In this document: piece after piece, positions 1 to 7,379 of the stretch
Layout of the letters: every line of letters begins with the position of its first letter
Numbering within the stretch: the first letter of the stretch is position 1
NCBI GenBank assembly: GCA_028277295.1
Contig: JANQGN010000045.1
Location: 1 to 17,149, forward strand
Direction: 5' to 3'
Origin: Rhodospira sp.
GTDB taxonomy: Bacteria; Pseudomonadota; Alphaproteobacteria; Rhodospirillales; Rhodospirillaceae
Length of the DNA: 17,149 nt
Position numbers and translations under genes: made by a program
Notes under the pieces: generated by a model
What the model was told of the DNA's origin: nothing
Database searches by the model: none
The model's input: only the letters and a program-made list of their open reading frames with translations

Positions 1-10
1 GAAAACCGGT

Positions 11-78
11 GTCCTCCGCTCCTGGATTGCCACGCCCCCCGGATCGTATCCCGTCTGACGACGCGGGCTCGCAATGAC
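11..78. repeat. Right part of a GTCATTGCGAG palindromic repeat
   Basis: The stretch carries CTGGATTGCCACG near 22-34 and ends in GGCTCGCAATGAC at 66-78. Both match the right half of the complete copy at 14288-14391. The left half is either missing or lies before the window. Elements of this GCAATGAC/GTCATTGC type are common intergenic palindromes in many bacteria. Confidence 0.6.
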
Positions 79-168
79 GATTTACGTGCCTAAACGTAAA
101 CCGCGATCCATTGGATGCATTCATGCTCAGCGACGCTCCATTCACCCGATTGCCCTGCCGGACAGGCC

Positions 169-211
169 CTAGAGCATGGTGAGTGAATCCAATATCACTC
201 ACCATGCTCTA
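169..211. repeat. CTAG-family hairpin, short form
   Basis: The sequence starts with CTAG (169-172) and forms a perfect 17-bp stem: TAGAGCATGGTGAGTGA at 170-186 pairs with its reverse complement at 195-211 across an 8-nt loop. The outer TAGAGCATG/CATGCTCTA is shared with the left hairpins at 5599 and 13794, while the inner stem has a different sequence that still pairs perfectly. The right half of the 122-bp element is absent. Confidence 0.75.
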
Positions 212-583
212 TGTGTTTGAATGTCGCTGGCTTGGCCGTTCCATGACGGTCGCCCTTCGTATCCCTTTGATATCGTCCACAGCCGAAGGTCGAGTCCATG
301 ATGCCTCATATCGTCATCATCATGTCGATGGCCTTGGCGCGACCGCGACCGGTGGCGCCCCTGCCTGTGCTCCAGGGATCGGACGTCGCCCCACTGTGAC
401 AGAGTCGGGCGTGACAGAGTTGGGCGGGACAGACTCGCCCCTGTCCGCCCTCCATGGCGCCTGACGGCGCGTCCCATCCCTGGATTGAGTTCGGAGACGA
501 CGTCCGCGCGCTGACGCGGCGGTCGACGTCTCGTGATGATATCGACAGGGACGCCCACCCGATCAGGTGGGTGCGATTTCTCC

Positions 584-2410
584 ATGACATCTCGGACCGA
601 GAACCGTCGGGTGCTGGCCTACTGGTGGCACCTGGCCCGACAACGACCGCGTCTCCTGGCGGGCATCACCGTCTTCACGGTGATCTTCGTCGGCGCCGAC
701 GTGATTCTGCCCATCTGGAGTGGCCGCTTCGTCGACGCCATCGCCGGCGTCGGCCTTCAGGACGGCGACCGGGTCGCTCAACTCGCGGCCGCGGGACTCG
801 CGATCGCCCTGTTCATCGGCACCGACCTGGTGTTCACGGTGGCGCACTGGTGCGCCAGCCGCCTTCTGGTCGCGTTCGAGACCGCCTCCATGCGGGACCT
901 GATGCTGCGCGGCTTCGATCACATCCAGGCCATGGAGTCGGCCTGGCACGCCAATACGCACGCCGGGGCCACCGTGCGCAAGGTCACGCGCGGCAAGGAT
1001 GCCTTCGAGCACATCTCCGACGCCATTGTCATGGGCCTCGCCCCGGCCCTGCTGGTGGTGAGCGGCATGTCGCTGATGTTGACCCTGCATTGGCCCTTGA
1101 TGGGCCTGTACACCTTTGTCGCCACACTCGCGCATATCGCCGCCAGCCTGCTCCTGGTGACCCGCTACAACGCGCCGGTGAACACCCGCGCGGCCGCCGA
1201 GGACAGCCGCCTCAGCGGTCACCTTGTGGACGCCGTCACCTGCAACAGCGTGGTCAAGGCGTTCGGCGCCGAGCGGCGCGAATCGCGCCGGCTGGTCGGC
1301 CTGTCCCGGGTCTGGTGCGGGCACACGGTCCGCTCCTGGAATCGCATGGTTGACACCGGTTCGGTTCAGATCGGCCTGATGATCCTGATGGAGGGTGGCG
1401 CGCTGGTTCTGGCGGCGACGCTGTGGTGGCAAGGACGCGCCACGGTTGGCGATGTTGTCCTGGTGCTGAACGCCTTTGGCATCATCTCCGCGTATGTCCG
1501 TGAACTGGGTAATCATGTCCGGACCCTCCAACAGGCGCTCAACGACATGGAAGAGGTCGTCGATCTGGCGGCCCAGGATCCGGCCGTCCGTAATCGCCCA
1601 GGGGCGCCGGATCTTGTCGTCGCGGCCGGGGCGGTGACCTTCGAGGGGGTGACCTTCGCCCACGGCGGCGCCGAGGGCCGGGTGTCGGTGTTCGAGGACC
1701 TGTCCGTGACCATCCGCGCCGGGGAGCGGGTGGCGCTCGTCGGCCCGTCCGGCGCCGGCAAGAGCACCTTCGTCAAACTGCTCCAGCGTCTGCACGATCT
1801 GGACGAGGGCCACATCCGCATCGACGGCCAGGACATCACGACCGTCACACAGACCAGCCTGCGCGCCGCCATCGCCCTGGTGCCGCAAGACCCCGTGCTG
1901 TTCCATCGCTCTATCCTGGAGAACATTCGCTATGCCCGTCCCGGGGCGACACGGGCGGACGTGGCGGCGGCGGTCGAGAAGGCCCATGCGCAGGACTTCA
2001 TCACGCGGCTGCCGAACGGCATCGACACGGTGGTGGGCGAGCGTGGCGTCAAGCTGTCGGGGGGCGAGCGCCAGCGCGTGGCCATCGCCCGCGCCATCCT
2101 GGCGGATGCACCTATCCTGGTGCTGGACGAGGCGACGGCGGCCCTCGATTCGGTGTCGGAACGGAAGATCCAGGCGGCGCTGGAGACGGTGACCCGGGGC
2201 CGCACCAGTGTGATCGTCGCGCACCGCCTGTCCACCATCCGGCAGGCGGACCGAATCCTGGTGTTCGAGCGCGGCCGGATCGTCGAGCAGGGCCGCCATG
2301 CCGATTTGGTCGCGCGACCGGACGGGGTCTATCGGCGGCTGTTCGAGACCCAGGCGCTTGGGCTGGTGGACCAGGGGGCGGCGGCCCTGCCCACCCAAGC
2401 GTTCCTGTGA
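584..2410 (+). CDS. ABC exporter, fused permease/ATPase half-transporter
   Basis: This 608-residue protein has an N-terminal transmembrane domain (roughly residues 20-310, about six hydrophobic segments) followed by an ATPase domain. All nucleotide-binding motifs are present: Walker A GPSGAGKST near 387, the Q-loop in VPQDPVLF, signature LSGGERQ near 491, Walker B ILVLDEA near 511 with catalytic Glu 516, and His 547 in IVAHRLS. It should work as a homodimer in the inner membrane, exporting a substrate at the cost of ATP. The family includes MsbA-like lipid flippases and drug or peptide exporters, and the substrate cannot be read from the sequence. I prefer the ATG at 584 (MTSRTENRR) to the upstream in-frame ATG at 533, because the extra 17 residues look like non-coding sequence and neither start has a strong ribosome site. 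fliI follows after 123 bp, and a functional link to flagella is not evident. Confidence 0.9.
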   Translation: MTSRTENRRVLAYWWHLARQRPRLLAGITVFTVIFVGADVILPIWSGRFVDAIAGVGLQDGDRVAQLAAAGLAIALFIGTDLVFTVAHWCASRLLVAFETASMRDLMLRGFDHIQAMESAWHANTHAGATVRKVTRGKDAFEHISDAIVMGLAPALLVVSGMSLMLTLHWPLMGLYTFVATLAHIAASLLLVTRYNAPVNTRAAAEDSRLSGHLVDAVTCNSVVKAFGAERRESRRLVGLSRVWCGHTVRSWNRMVDTGSVQIGLMILMEGGALVLAATLWWQGRATVGDVVLVLNAFGIISAYVRELGNHVRTLQQALNDMEEVVDLAAQDPAVRNRPGAPDLVVAAGAVTFEGVTFAHGGAEGRVSVFEDLSVTIRAGERVALVGPSGAGKSTFVKLLQRLHDLDEGHIRIDGQDITTVTQTSLRAAIALVPQDPVLFHRSILENIRYARPGATRADVAAAVEKAHAQDFITRLPNGIDTVVGERGVKLSGGERQRVAIARAILADAPILVLDEATAALDSVSERKIQAALETVTRGRTSVIVAHRLSTIRQADRILVFERGRIVEQGRHADLVARPDGVYRRLFETQALGLVDQGAAALPTQAFL

Positions 2411-2533
2411 TCGGAGAGAGGGTGCGCGGGGCGCCAGCGGCGCGCCGGGTCGTTGCGGCGTGACCGCGCTCATGCGAGTCTGCGTGGGGATGCGGAGATG
2501 TGACGCCGCCAGGCCGAGAGAGACGGACAGATC

Positions 2534-3904
2534 ATGACCCAGGTGATTCGGACCCTGATCGGCGAGATCGACCGGTTGCCCGGCGCCCGGCTGTTCGGCC
2601 GGGTGGTCGGCGTGCGCGGCCTGGTGGTGGAGATCGGTGGCGTCCAGGGCACGCTGTCGGTGGGGGACCGGGTGTGCATTCAGACCCGCGACGCGCGCGC
2701 TGTGTCCTGCGAGGTGGTCGGCTTTCGCGCCGGGCAGGCGTTGCTGCTGCCCTTCCATGGACTGGACGGGGTTGGCATGGGCTGCCGGGCCGAACTGACC
2801 GAGAGCGCGCCGATGCTGTTCCCGGCCGACGGCTGGCTGGGCCGGGTGATCAACGCCTTTGGCGAGGCGGTGGACGGCCAGGGACCGGTTCCCCTGGGCG
2901 AACGGCCCTATCCCGTGCGCGCGCGGCCACCCCCGGCGCATAAGCGCCAGAGGGTGGGCGGCAAGCTGGATCTCGGTGTGCGGGCGCTGAACACCTTCCT
3001 GACCTGCTGCCGGGGCCAGCGCATGGGGATTTTCGCCGGCTCCGGGGTCGGCAAGTCCACCATCCTGTCGATGCTCATCCGCCATTCGGCGGCCGAGGTG
3101 GTGGTCATTGGGCTGGTGGGAGAGCGCGGCCGCGAGGCGCGCGAGTTCATCGAGGACGACCTGGGCGCGGCCGGCCTGGCGCGCAGCGTGGTGGTGTTGG
3201 CCACCTCCGACGAGAGCCCGCTGATGCGCCGTCAGGCGGCCCACGCGACCATGGCCGTCGCCGAGTTCTTCCGCGACCAGGGCCGGCATGTGTTGTGCCT
3301 GATGGACTCGGTGACCCGGTTCGCCATGGCCCAGCGCGAGATCAGTCTGTCGGCTGGCGAGCCGCCCGCCAGCAAGGGCTACACGCCGTCGGTGTTCGCC
3401 GAACTGCCGCGCCTTCTGGAGCGTGCGGGCCCCGGGGTGGCGGACACGGGCTCCATCACCGGGCTGTTCACCGTGCTGGTGGAGGGCGATGACCACAACG
3501 AGCCGGTGTCCGACGCCGTGCGCGGGATTCTCGATGGCCATGTGGTGTTGGACCGGACCATCGCCGAGCGGGGCCGCTATCCGGCGATCAACGTCTTGCG
3601 CTCGGTCTCGCGCACCATGCCGGCCTGCAACACGCCCGAGCAGACCCAGCTTGTGAACGCGGCCCGGCGCATCATCACCACCTACGAGGACATGGCCGAA
3701 CTGATCCGCCTGGGTGCCTACCGCGCCGGCTCCAGTCCCGAGGTGGACGCGGCCATCCACACCTATCCGATGATCGAGGACTTCCTGGCCCAGTCCCGGG
3801 AGGAGGCCACCGATCTGGCCACCGGCTACGACAGGCTGCGCGCGATTCTGGAGTCCCGGCCACAGGGCGCGGCCGAGGGGGATGCCGTGCCGGGCGCCGG
3901 GTGA
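2534..3904 (+). CDS. fliI: Flagellum-specific ATP synthase FliI
   Basis: This 456-residue protein is the ATPase of the flagellar type III export apparatus. It sits at the cytoplasmic face of the basal body and helps unfold and deliver flagellar substrates. It is a homologue of the F1 beta subunit. Visible motifs are Walker A GSGVGKST near residue 169, Walker B LCLMDS near 254-259, and the long block SLSAGEPPASKGYTPSVFAELPR, written here only in part as GEPPASKGYTPSVFAELPR, which is typical of FliI/YscN ATPases. Length fits the family. The start at 2534 gives an N-terminus aligned with the usual beta-barrel domain (GRVVGVRGLVVEIGG). fliJ, encoding its export partner, follows after 64 bp, so the two are probably co-transcribed. 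No other flagellar genes are in the window. Confidence 0.96.
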   Translation: MTQVIRTLIGEIDRLPGARLFGRVVGVRGLVVEIGGVQGTLSVGDRVCIQTRDARAVSCEVVGFRAGQALLLPFHGLDGVGMGCRAELTESAPMLFPADGWLGRVINAFGEAVDGQGPVPLGERPYPVRARPPPAHKRQRVGGKLDLGVRALNTFLTCCRGQRMGIFAGSGVGKSTILSMLIRHSAAEVVVIGLVGERGREAREFIEDDLGAAGLARSVVVLATSDESPLMRRQAAHATMAVAEFFRDQGRHVLCLMDSVTRFAMAQREISLSAGEPPASKGYTPSVFAELPRLLERAGPGVADTGSITGLFTVLVEGDDHNEPVSDAVRGILDGHVVLDRTIAERGRYPAINVLRSVSRTMPACNTPEQTQLVNAARRIITTYEDMAELIRLGAYRAGSSPEVDAAIHTYPMIEDFLAQSREEATDLATGYDRLRAILESRPQGAAEGDAVPGAG

Positions 3905-3968
3905 CGCATCGAGGACTCCCGATCGGTAACCGTTCCCGTCCTGTCGGTCTCGCGAGGGCAGCTTTACC

Positions 3969-4403
3969 ATGGCCAAGGGCGATCTTCACGCCATCATCCG
4001 CTTGACCAAGAGGGAGGTGGATGACCTGCGCCGCCAGCTTGGCGAGCGCTTGCGGGAGGAGCAGGCGCTGATGGACCATGACCGGGCGTTGGACGCGGCG
4101 CTGGCGCGCGAATCGCGCATTGCCGACGCCGAGCCGGCGGCCGCCGTCACCTTCGCCAACTACCTGGCGGTGCATCGGCGACGGAAGCAAGACCTCGCCG
4201 AGGACCTGGCGGCGGTGCGTGCCCGCATCGAGGCGTTGCGCGATGCGTTGGCCGAGGTCTTTCGACGCCGCAAGACCTATGAACTGGCTCAGGCGGCGCG
4301 CGACGCTCAGGCCGCCGAGGCCCTGGCGCGCAAGGACCAGGCGGTGTCGGACGAAGTGGCGCTCACCATGCATCGATACCAGCACCCGCCGGAAGACGGG
4401 TAG
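3969..4403 (+). CDS. fliJ: Flagellar export protein FliJ
   Basis: This is a 144-residue, highly charged, helical protein with heptad-like spacing of Leu and Ala over nearly its full length (DDLRRQLGERLREEQALMDH, then EDLAAVRARIEALRDALAEV). That is the expected two-helix coiled coil of FliJ, which inserts into the FliI hexamer like the gamma subunit of F1-ATPase and escorts export chaperones. Length agrees with FliJ (about 140-150 residues). The sequence of this family is poorly conserved, so the call rests on length, coiled-coil character and position directly after fliI. The start at 3969 is preceded by GAGGG at a suitable distance. Confidence 0.85.
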   Translation: MAKGDLHAIIRLTKREVDDLRRQLGERLREEQALMDHDRALDAALARESRIADAEPAAAVTFANYLAVHRRRKQDLAEDLAAVRARIEALRDALAEVFRRRKTYELAQAARDAQAAEALARKDQAVSDEVALTMHRYQHPPEDG

Positions 4404-4404
4404 A

Positions 4405-4444
4405 CCGCCCGAAGCCGACGGGGGGCGATCCGCTTCGGGGGCGG
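4405..4444 (+). terminator. Possible terminator hairpin after fliJ
   Basis: CCGCCCGAAGC (4405-4415), directly after the fliJ stop codon, pairs with GCTTCGGGGGCGG (4432-4444), with two extra G residues as a bulge and a 16-nt loop. There is no T-run, so it could be a Rho-assisted end or an mRNA-stabilising hairpin rather than a classical intrinsic terminator. Confidence 0.4.
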
Positions 4445-4642
4445 CATGCACGACAGTCAGCCCGGCGGCGGCGGCTGATCCCACGACGTTGGCATGGCGG
4501 CGGGGCCGTGAGGGAGCCGGCCGGTGCCCAGCCTGTTGAAGATCGACCCAGGGGGGCGGGGCAGGGGGCTCCCCCGAGCGGGTGCGGGCGGTCGCCCGCG
4601 TGCGAAGCGCTCTTGTCCATACGCCCCCGGGCGCCGCCGGTG

Positions 4643-4963
4643 TTACTCGAAGGTGTAGGACCCAAGAGAGCACAGATCGACGCCGTAGTCCTCGTATGCG
4701 TCACCGTCGGCGAACTCGGTGAGGATGTCGTAGACGCAGGTGGTCAGACCATCGGCGATCAACACGTCAATCTCGTAACCATCGGCGAGAATACCGCCGC
4801 CAAGCAGGTTCTCTTCCCAGTCGTCCGTCTCGGTGTGGGACACATGGAACGCGGTGATATCGACCCCACTGGTGTTGATGAGCGTGAACTCCAGATCCTC
4901 CGCCGCGGCCGGGGCCACGATGGCGAGGGACAGGGCGGCCGCCAGGGCATACACCGTCTTCAT
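4643..4963 (-). CDS. Small secreted protein of unknown function
   Basis: This is a 106-residue protein with a clear Sec signal peptide: MKTVYALAAALSLAIVAPAAA, with predicted cleavage before EDLEFTLIN. The mature part is about 85 residues, acidic, and likely all beta. It has two cysteines (TTCVYD and VDLCSLG) that could form a disulfide in the periplasm. The pattern of an N-terminal strand LINTSG, then TDDWEENLLG, then a DGxE turn resembles short exported proteins I recall from Rhodospirillaceae. These are sometimes mislabelled argininosuccinate lyase, but nothing enzymatic is visible. The ATG at 4963 is supported by AGGAG (4971-4975) and by the signal peptide starting there; longer in-frame starts upstream give arginine/proline-rich non-coding sequence. 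Two leader hairpins (4982-4997 and 5001-5015) precede the ribosome site. It stands alone, on the strand opposite to fliIJ. Confidence 0.8.
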   Translation of the reverse strand: MKTVYALAAALSLAIVAPAAAEDLEFTLINTSGVDITAFHVSHTETDDWEENLLGGGILADGYEIDVLIADGLTTCVYDILTEFADGDAYEDYGVDLCSLGSYTFE

Positions 4964-5598
4964 GAACACACTCCTGCGCAGCGGGGCGACAGCCCCGGGA
5001 ACCGGTCGATCCGGTGTCCGACCAGAGTTCCCCGAAACCCGTGGCAGAGGAACGTTTATGTTTCCAGGGACATGAACGCGTGCGGCGAGACCGCCCGTCG
5101 CGGGTAAACGACCATGGCCCGGTCGGGGGCGCGGCGCCACGTCGCCAGGGCACGCGCGGGGCGGTGGGACCGAGACGGCGTCGTGGCGCGGATGGGGGCC
5201 GTGTCTGGGGTCCAGAAACGCCAAACCGGCGGCCAGAGGGGAAGGGCCGCCGGTCTGTGGCAAGGAAACGATGAACGCTTATAACGGACGAACACTCAAT
5301 CAACGAACCCTAACGTCTTCTCACCCGCGGACAGAGGGGGTGCCACAGGAGGTATCGGAGCCCTGGGGCCATGGCTGTGAGCCCCCGGGGCGATGCGGTG
5401 GCCCTGAACGGCCGATCCACAATACCCATACCATGCCACGGGTCACCTAACGACAGACCGTCCGAACCATGACGGATCGGTAATGTCGAGGGCCTGACGC
5501 GCCGACCCCGACACCACCCGCTTTCGAAGGCCTATCGCCTGAGACGGCGGCGCACGCGACGTCTGGTGGTGTGCGGCGACGTGAGCGATCATAAGGCC
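4964..5598. other. Gene-free region between secreted-protein gene and rlmJ repeat
   Basis: No credible coding frame was found on either strand. The part next to the secreted-protein gene must hold its promoter, but I could not pick convincing -35/-10 boxes. Small inverted repeats are present: CGGGGC/GCCCCG with a GACA loop (4982-4997), ACCGG/CCGGT (5001-5015), and a weaker GGAAC/GTTTCC pair (5049-5065). The rest, to the CTAG element at 5599, shows nothing recognisable. Confidence 0.5.
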
Positions 5599-5720
5599 CT
5601 AGAGCATGTCGCGTGATTTCTGAATCGCCCAGCATGCTCTAACAATTTGTTTTTCAAGCAAATCATCCCTAAAAGATCATCCAGGGCGATCTGTGCCAGA
5701 GCGCTCGGGATTCGCTCTAG
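5599..5720 (+). repeat. CTAG-bounded 122-bp structured repeat, copy 1
   Basis: The element begins and ends with CTAG. Its left part folds as TAGAGCATG...CATGCTCTA around TTCTGAATCGCCC. Its right part contains CAAGCAAATCATCCC, AGATCATCCAGGGCGATCT and a GGGATTCGCTCTAG end. It has the same length as the copies at 8126 and 14407 and aligns with copy 2 almost without gaps. The right CTAG overlaps the TAG stop codon of rlmJ (minus strand, 5717-5719). Confidence 0.85.
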
Positions 5721-6601
5721 ACGGTCTCCTCCCCGCGCAGCCAGTCCACGTGCCAGCGTCCGTCCGCGTCCGCGATGTCCGCGTTCCCGTCGTTGGCCTG
5801 GGTGAGGTGACGCGCGAGCCAGGGCAGCACGGCGGCCAGGGTCTCGTCGAGACGCCAGGGCGGGTTGACCAGGATCAGCCCGGCGCCGGCCATTCCGTTC
5901 GCCACGGTCGTCGACCGCACGGTCAAGGCCACGCGCAGGATACGGGGAATGGCGGCATCCATCAGGCTCTGATGGAACGACTCGACGAGGCCGGGGGCCT
6001 TGATCGGGTACCAGAGCATGTAATGGCCGGTAGCGAACCGACGGTGGGCGCGGCGCAGGGCCAGCGCCATGTCGGCGAACTCGGTGCGCGACTCGAAGGA
6101 AGGATCGATGAGCACCAGACCACGCCGTTCCGGCGGCGGCAGCAGGGCGGTCAAGGCTTGGTAGCCGTCGCCGAGGCGGCTGTGAACCCCCTTGGCTCGT
6201 CCCAGGTGGCGGGCCAGCAAGGCTTGCGTTGGCGGATGCGCCTCTACGGCCACCAACCGGTCGCCGGGGCGCAGCGCCGCCCGCGCGATCATGGGCGAGC
6301 CGGGATACCAGCGGCCGCCCGTCGTGTCCCCGTCGGGGCGCCAGCCACGCACGTACGCCAGGTAGGGACGCACCGCGTCGGGCGCCGCCGCCGCGCCCAG
6401 CAGGCGGCCGATGCCGTCCTTCCATTCGCCTGTGCGGATGGCCTCTGGTCCGGTCAGATCATGGGCGCCGGCCCCGGCGTGGGTGTCCACCACGACGAAA
6501 GGCTTGGCCTTGGCGCGCAGATGCGCCAGCACCAGCGTGAGCACCAGGTGCTTGAGGACGTCGCCGACGTTGCCGGCGTGATAGCCGTGACGATAGTTCA
6601 T
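5717..6601 (-). CDS. rlmJ: 23S rRNA (adenine2030-N6)-methyltransferase RlmJ
   Basis: This 294-residue protein is an S-adenosylmethionine-dependent enzyme that methylates N6 of A2030 in 23S rRNA. The N-terminus MNYRHGYHAGNVGDVLKH is the hallmark of the RlmJ/YhiR family. It is followed by the SAM-binding block VVVDTHAGAGAHDL, the segment MLWYPIK, and a DPSFE motif at 166-170 in the place of the usual DPPY/FE, whose Asp is catalytic. Length matches the E. coli enzyme (280). The ATG at 6601 is chosen because the family starts exactly with M(x)YRH; the open frame extends much further upstream but encodes arginine-rich non-coding sequence. The stop codon lies inside the terminal CTAG of the 5599-5720 repeat. 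An SOS box lies about 120 bp upstream and might affect this gene too. Confidence 0.94.
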   Translation of the reverse strand: MNYRHGYHAGNVGDVLKHLVLTLVLAHLRAKAKPFVVVDTHAGAGAHDLTGPEAIRTGEWKDGIGRLLGAAAAPDAVRPYLAYVRGWRPDGDTTGGRWYPGSPMIARAALRPGDRLVAVEAHPPTQALLARHLGRAKGVHSRLGDGYQALTALLPPPERRGLVLIDPSFESRTEFADMALALRRAHRRFATGHYMLWYPIKAPGLVESFHQSLMDAAIPRILRVALTVRSTTVANGMAGAGLILVNPPWRLDETLAAVLPWLARHLTQANDGNADIADADGRWHVDWLRGEETV

Positions 6602-6708
6602 GGCGGGTGGTCTCGACACATCTCTCGCGACGACCTGGGCGTGGTCAGCGAGCACCCTATTCCAGAAAAAACAGAAGAAAACTCGCAAAGACCGCGCCCG
6701 GAGTCCCT

Positions 6709-6736
6709 TGACCACACGAGAGAACCAAAGTAGAAC
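6709..6736 (+). promoter_or_regulatory. SOS-controlled promoter with LexA box
   Basis: GAAC-CAAAGTA-GAAC (6722-6736) is an exact match to the alphaproteobacterial LexA operator GAAC-N7-GAAC (GTTC-N7-GTTC on the other strand). It overlaps a sigma70-like promoter reading toward lexA: TTGACC (6709-6714), a 16-bp spacer, TAGAAC (6731-6736). Bound LexA would cover the spacer and -10 box. The first known downstream gene on this strand is lexA, with a leader of about 637 nt. On the opposite strand the box is 120 bp before rlmJ. Confidence 0.7.
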
Positions 6737-7170
6737 AGTTGAGCGCGTACCGTGTTTGTTCGCGCTTGACGGCGGACGGGGCCAGGACGCCACGGTTGTC
6801 TCGACGCGGCCCCGACCAAACCGGTTCGGGCGATCCGAGACGTGGGAGAGTCTCGTTTGAGGGGTGTCTTCACGAGCATTCTGCTTTGGGGCGTGACGAC
6901 GGTGGGGGTAGTGGGACCGAGTCTCCTTGGGGGCGGTCGTGCGGCGTGTGATGGTCATCGAGTAGGTCAGGTGAGGTCGGGCGGCCCCCGCCGGAGTCCG
7001 GTGGCGCCTATCACGAAAAGGGGGGGCTTGAGAAGGCGCGCCGATGTAAAGCGTATCGAGAAGGGGTCCCGAGACGGTGTCCCCAGGCAAGGGTGCTCGA
7101 GGGGTGATCGAAGGGCGATCGTCGATCGCGCCTTCGCCGTCAGGGGCCCCTTCGGGCAAGGCGTGTCGAA

Positions 7171-7208
7171 CCGACACGGGGACCAACCGACACGGGGACC
7201 AACCGACA
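7171..7208. repeat. 16-bp tandem repeat in lexA leader
   Basis: The unit CCGACACGGGGACCAA occurs perfectly twice (7171-7186 and 7187-7202), followed by the first six bases of a third copy. Confidence 0.8.
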
Positions 7209-7284
7209 AAGAGGGCGTTGGCCGGGCGATACCCGCGAGACAGAGGGGCGACATCGTGCCAGGGCGGTATGATGCCGACCGCGC

Positions 7285-7320
7285 GCGGCATAACAGCGGC
7301 ATAACAACAGCGGCACAACA
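7285..7320. repeat. 11-bp direct repeats before lexA
   Basis: GCGGCATAACA is present twice back to back (7285-7295, 7296-7306). After ACA (7307-7309) follows a near copy, GCGGCACAACA (7310-7320), with one change. The array ends 59 bp before the lexA start and could be an operator region or a slippage product. Confidence 0.7.
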
Positions 7321-7379
7321 TCAACCGCGACGGCGGCCCAATGGGCGCCGCCGAGGCGGCAGGCGGGGACGAATCGGAC

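Larger units (their letters stand above)
1..583. other. Gene-free region with repeat remnants
   Basis: I see no convincing gene here; the open frames on both strands are rich in Arg, His and Pro and resemble no family. Visible content is the end of a palindromic repeat (to 78), a 7-bp inverted repeat TTTACGT/ACGTAAA (81-100), a CTAG hairpin (169-211) and three 15-bp direct repeats (396-440) around GTGACAGAGTCGGGC. Just before the ABC transporter start, CCCACC (554-559) and GGTGGG (566-571) can pair across a 6-nt loop. Confidence 0.6.
6602..7379. other. Gene-free leader region upstream of lexA
   Basis: No coding gene is supported in these 778 bp. Contents are an A-rich patch (6661-6690), an SOS promoter (6709-6736) and a CGAGAC/GTCTCG hairpin followed by TTT (6836-6858). 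There is also a long, nearly perfect palindrome centred on GCGATC-GTC-GATCGC (7109-7136), a 16-bp tandem repeat (7171-7208), and three 11-bp repeats close to GCGGCATAACA (7285-7320). Codon-position composition of the open frame at 6842-7393 is unlike the neighbouring genes. Confidence 0.55.

Noticed and set aside
563..3976. 1137-residue open frame on the minus strand opposite the ABC transporter and fliI
   Set aside because: It is antisense to two clearly recognisable genes, is rich in His, Gly, Gln and Arg, and resembles no family. Such frames arise in GC-rich genes because stop codons are rare on the opposite strand.
5693..6733. 346-residue plus-strand open frame opposite rlmJ
   Set aside because: It covers the recognisable RlmJ coding region in antisense and begins within the repeat element; no family features.
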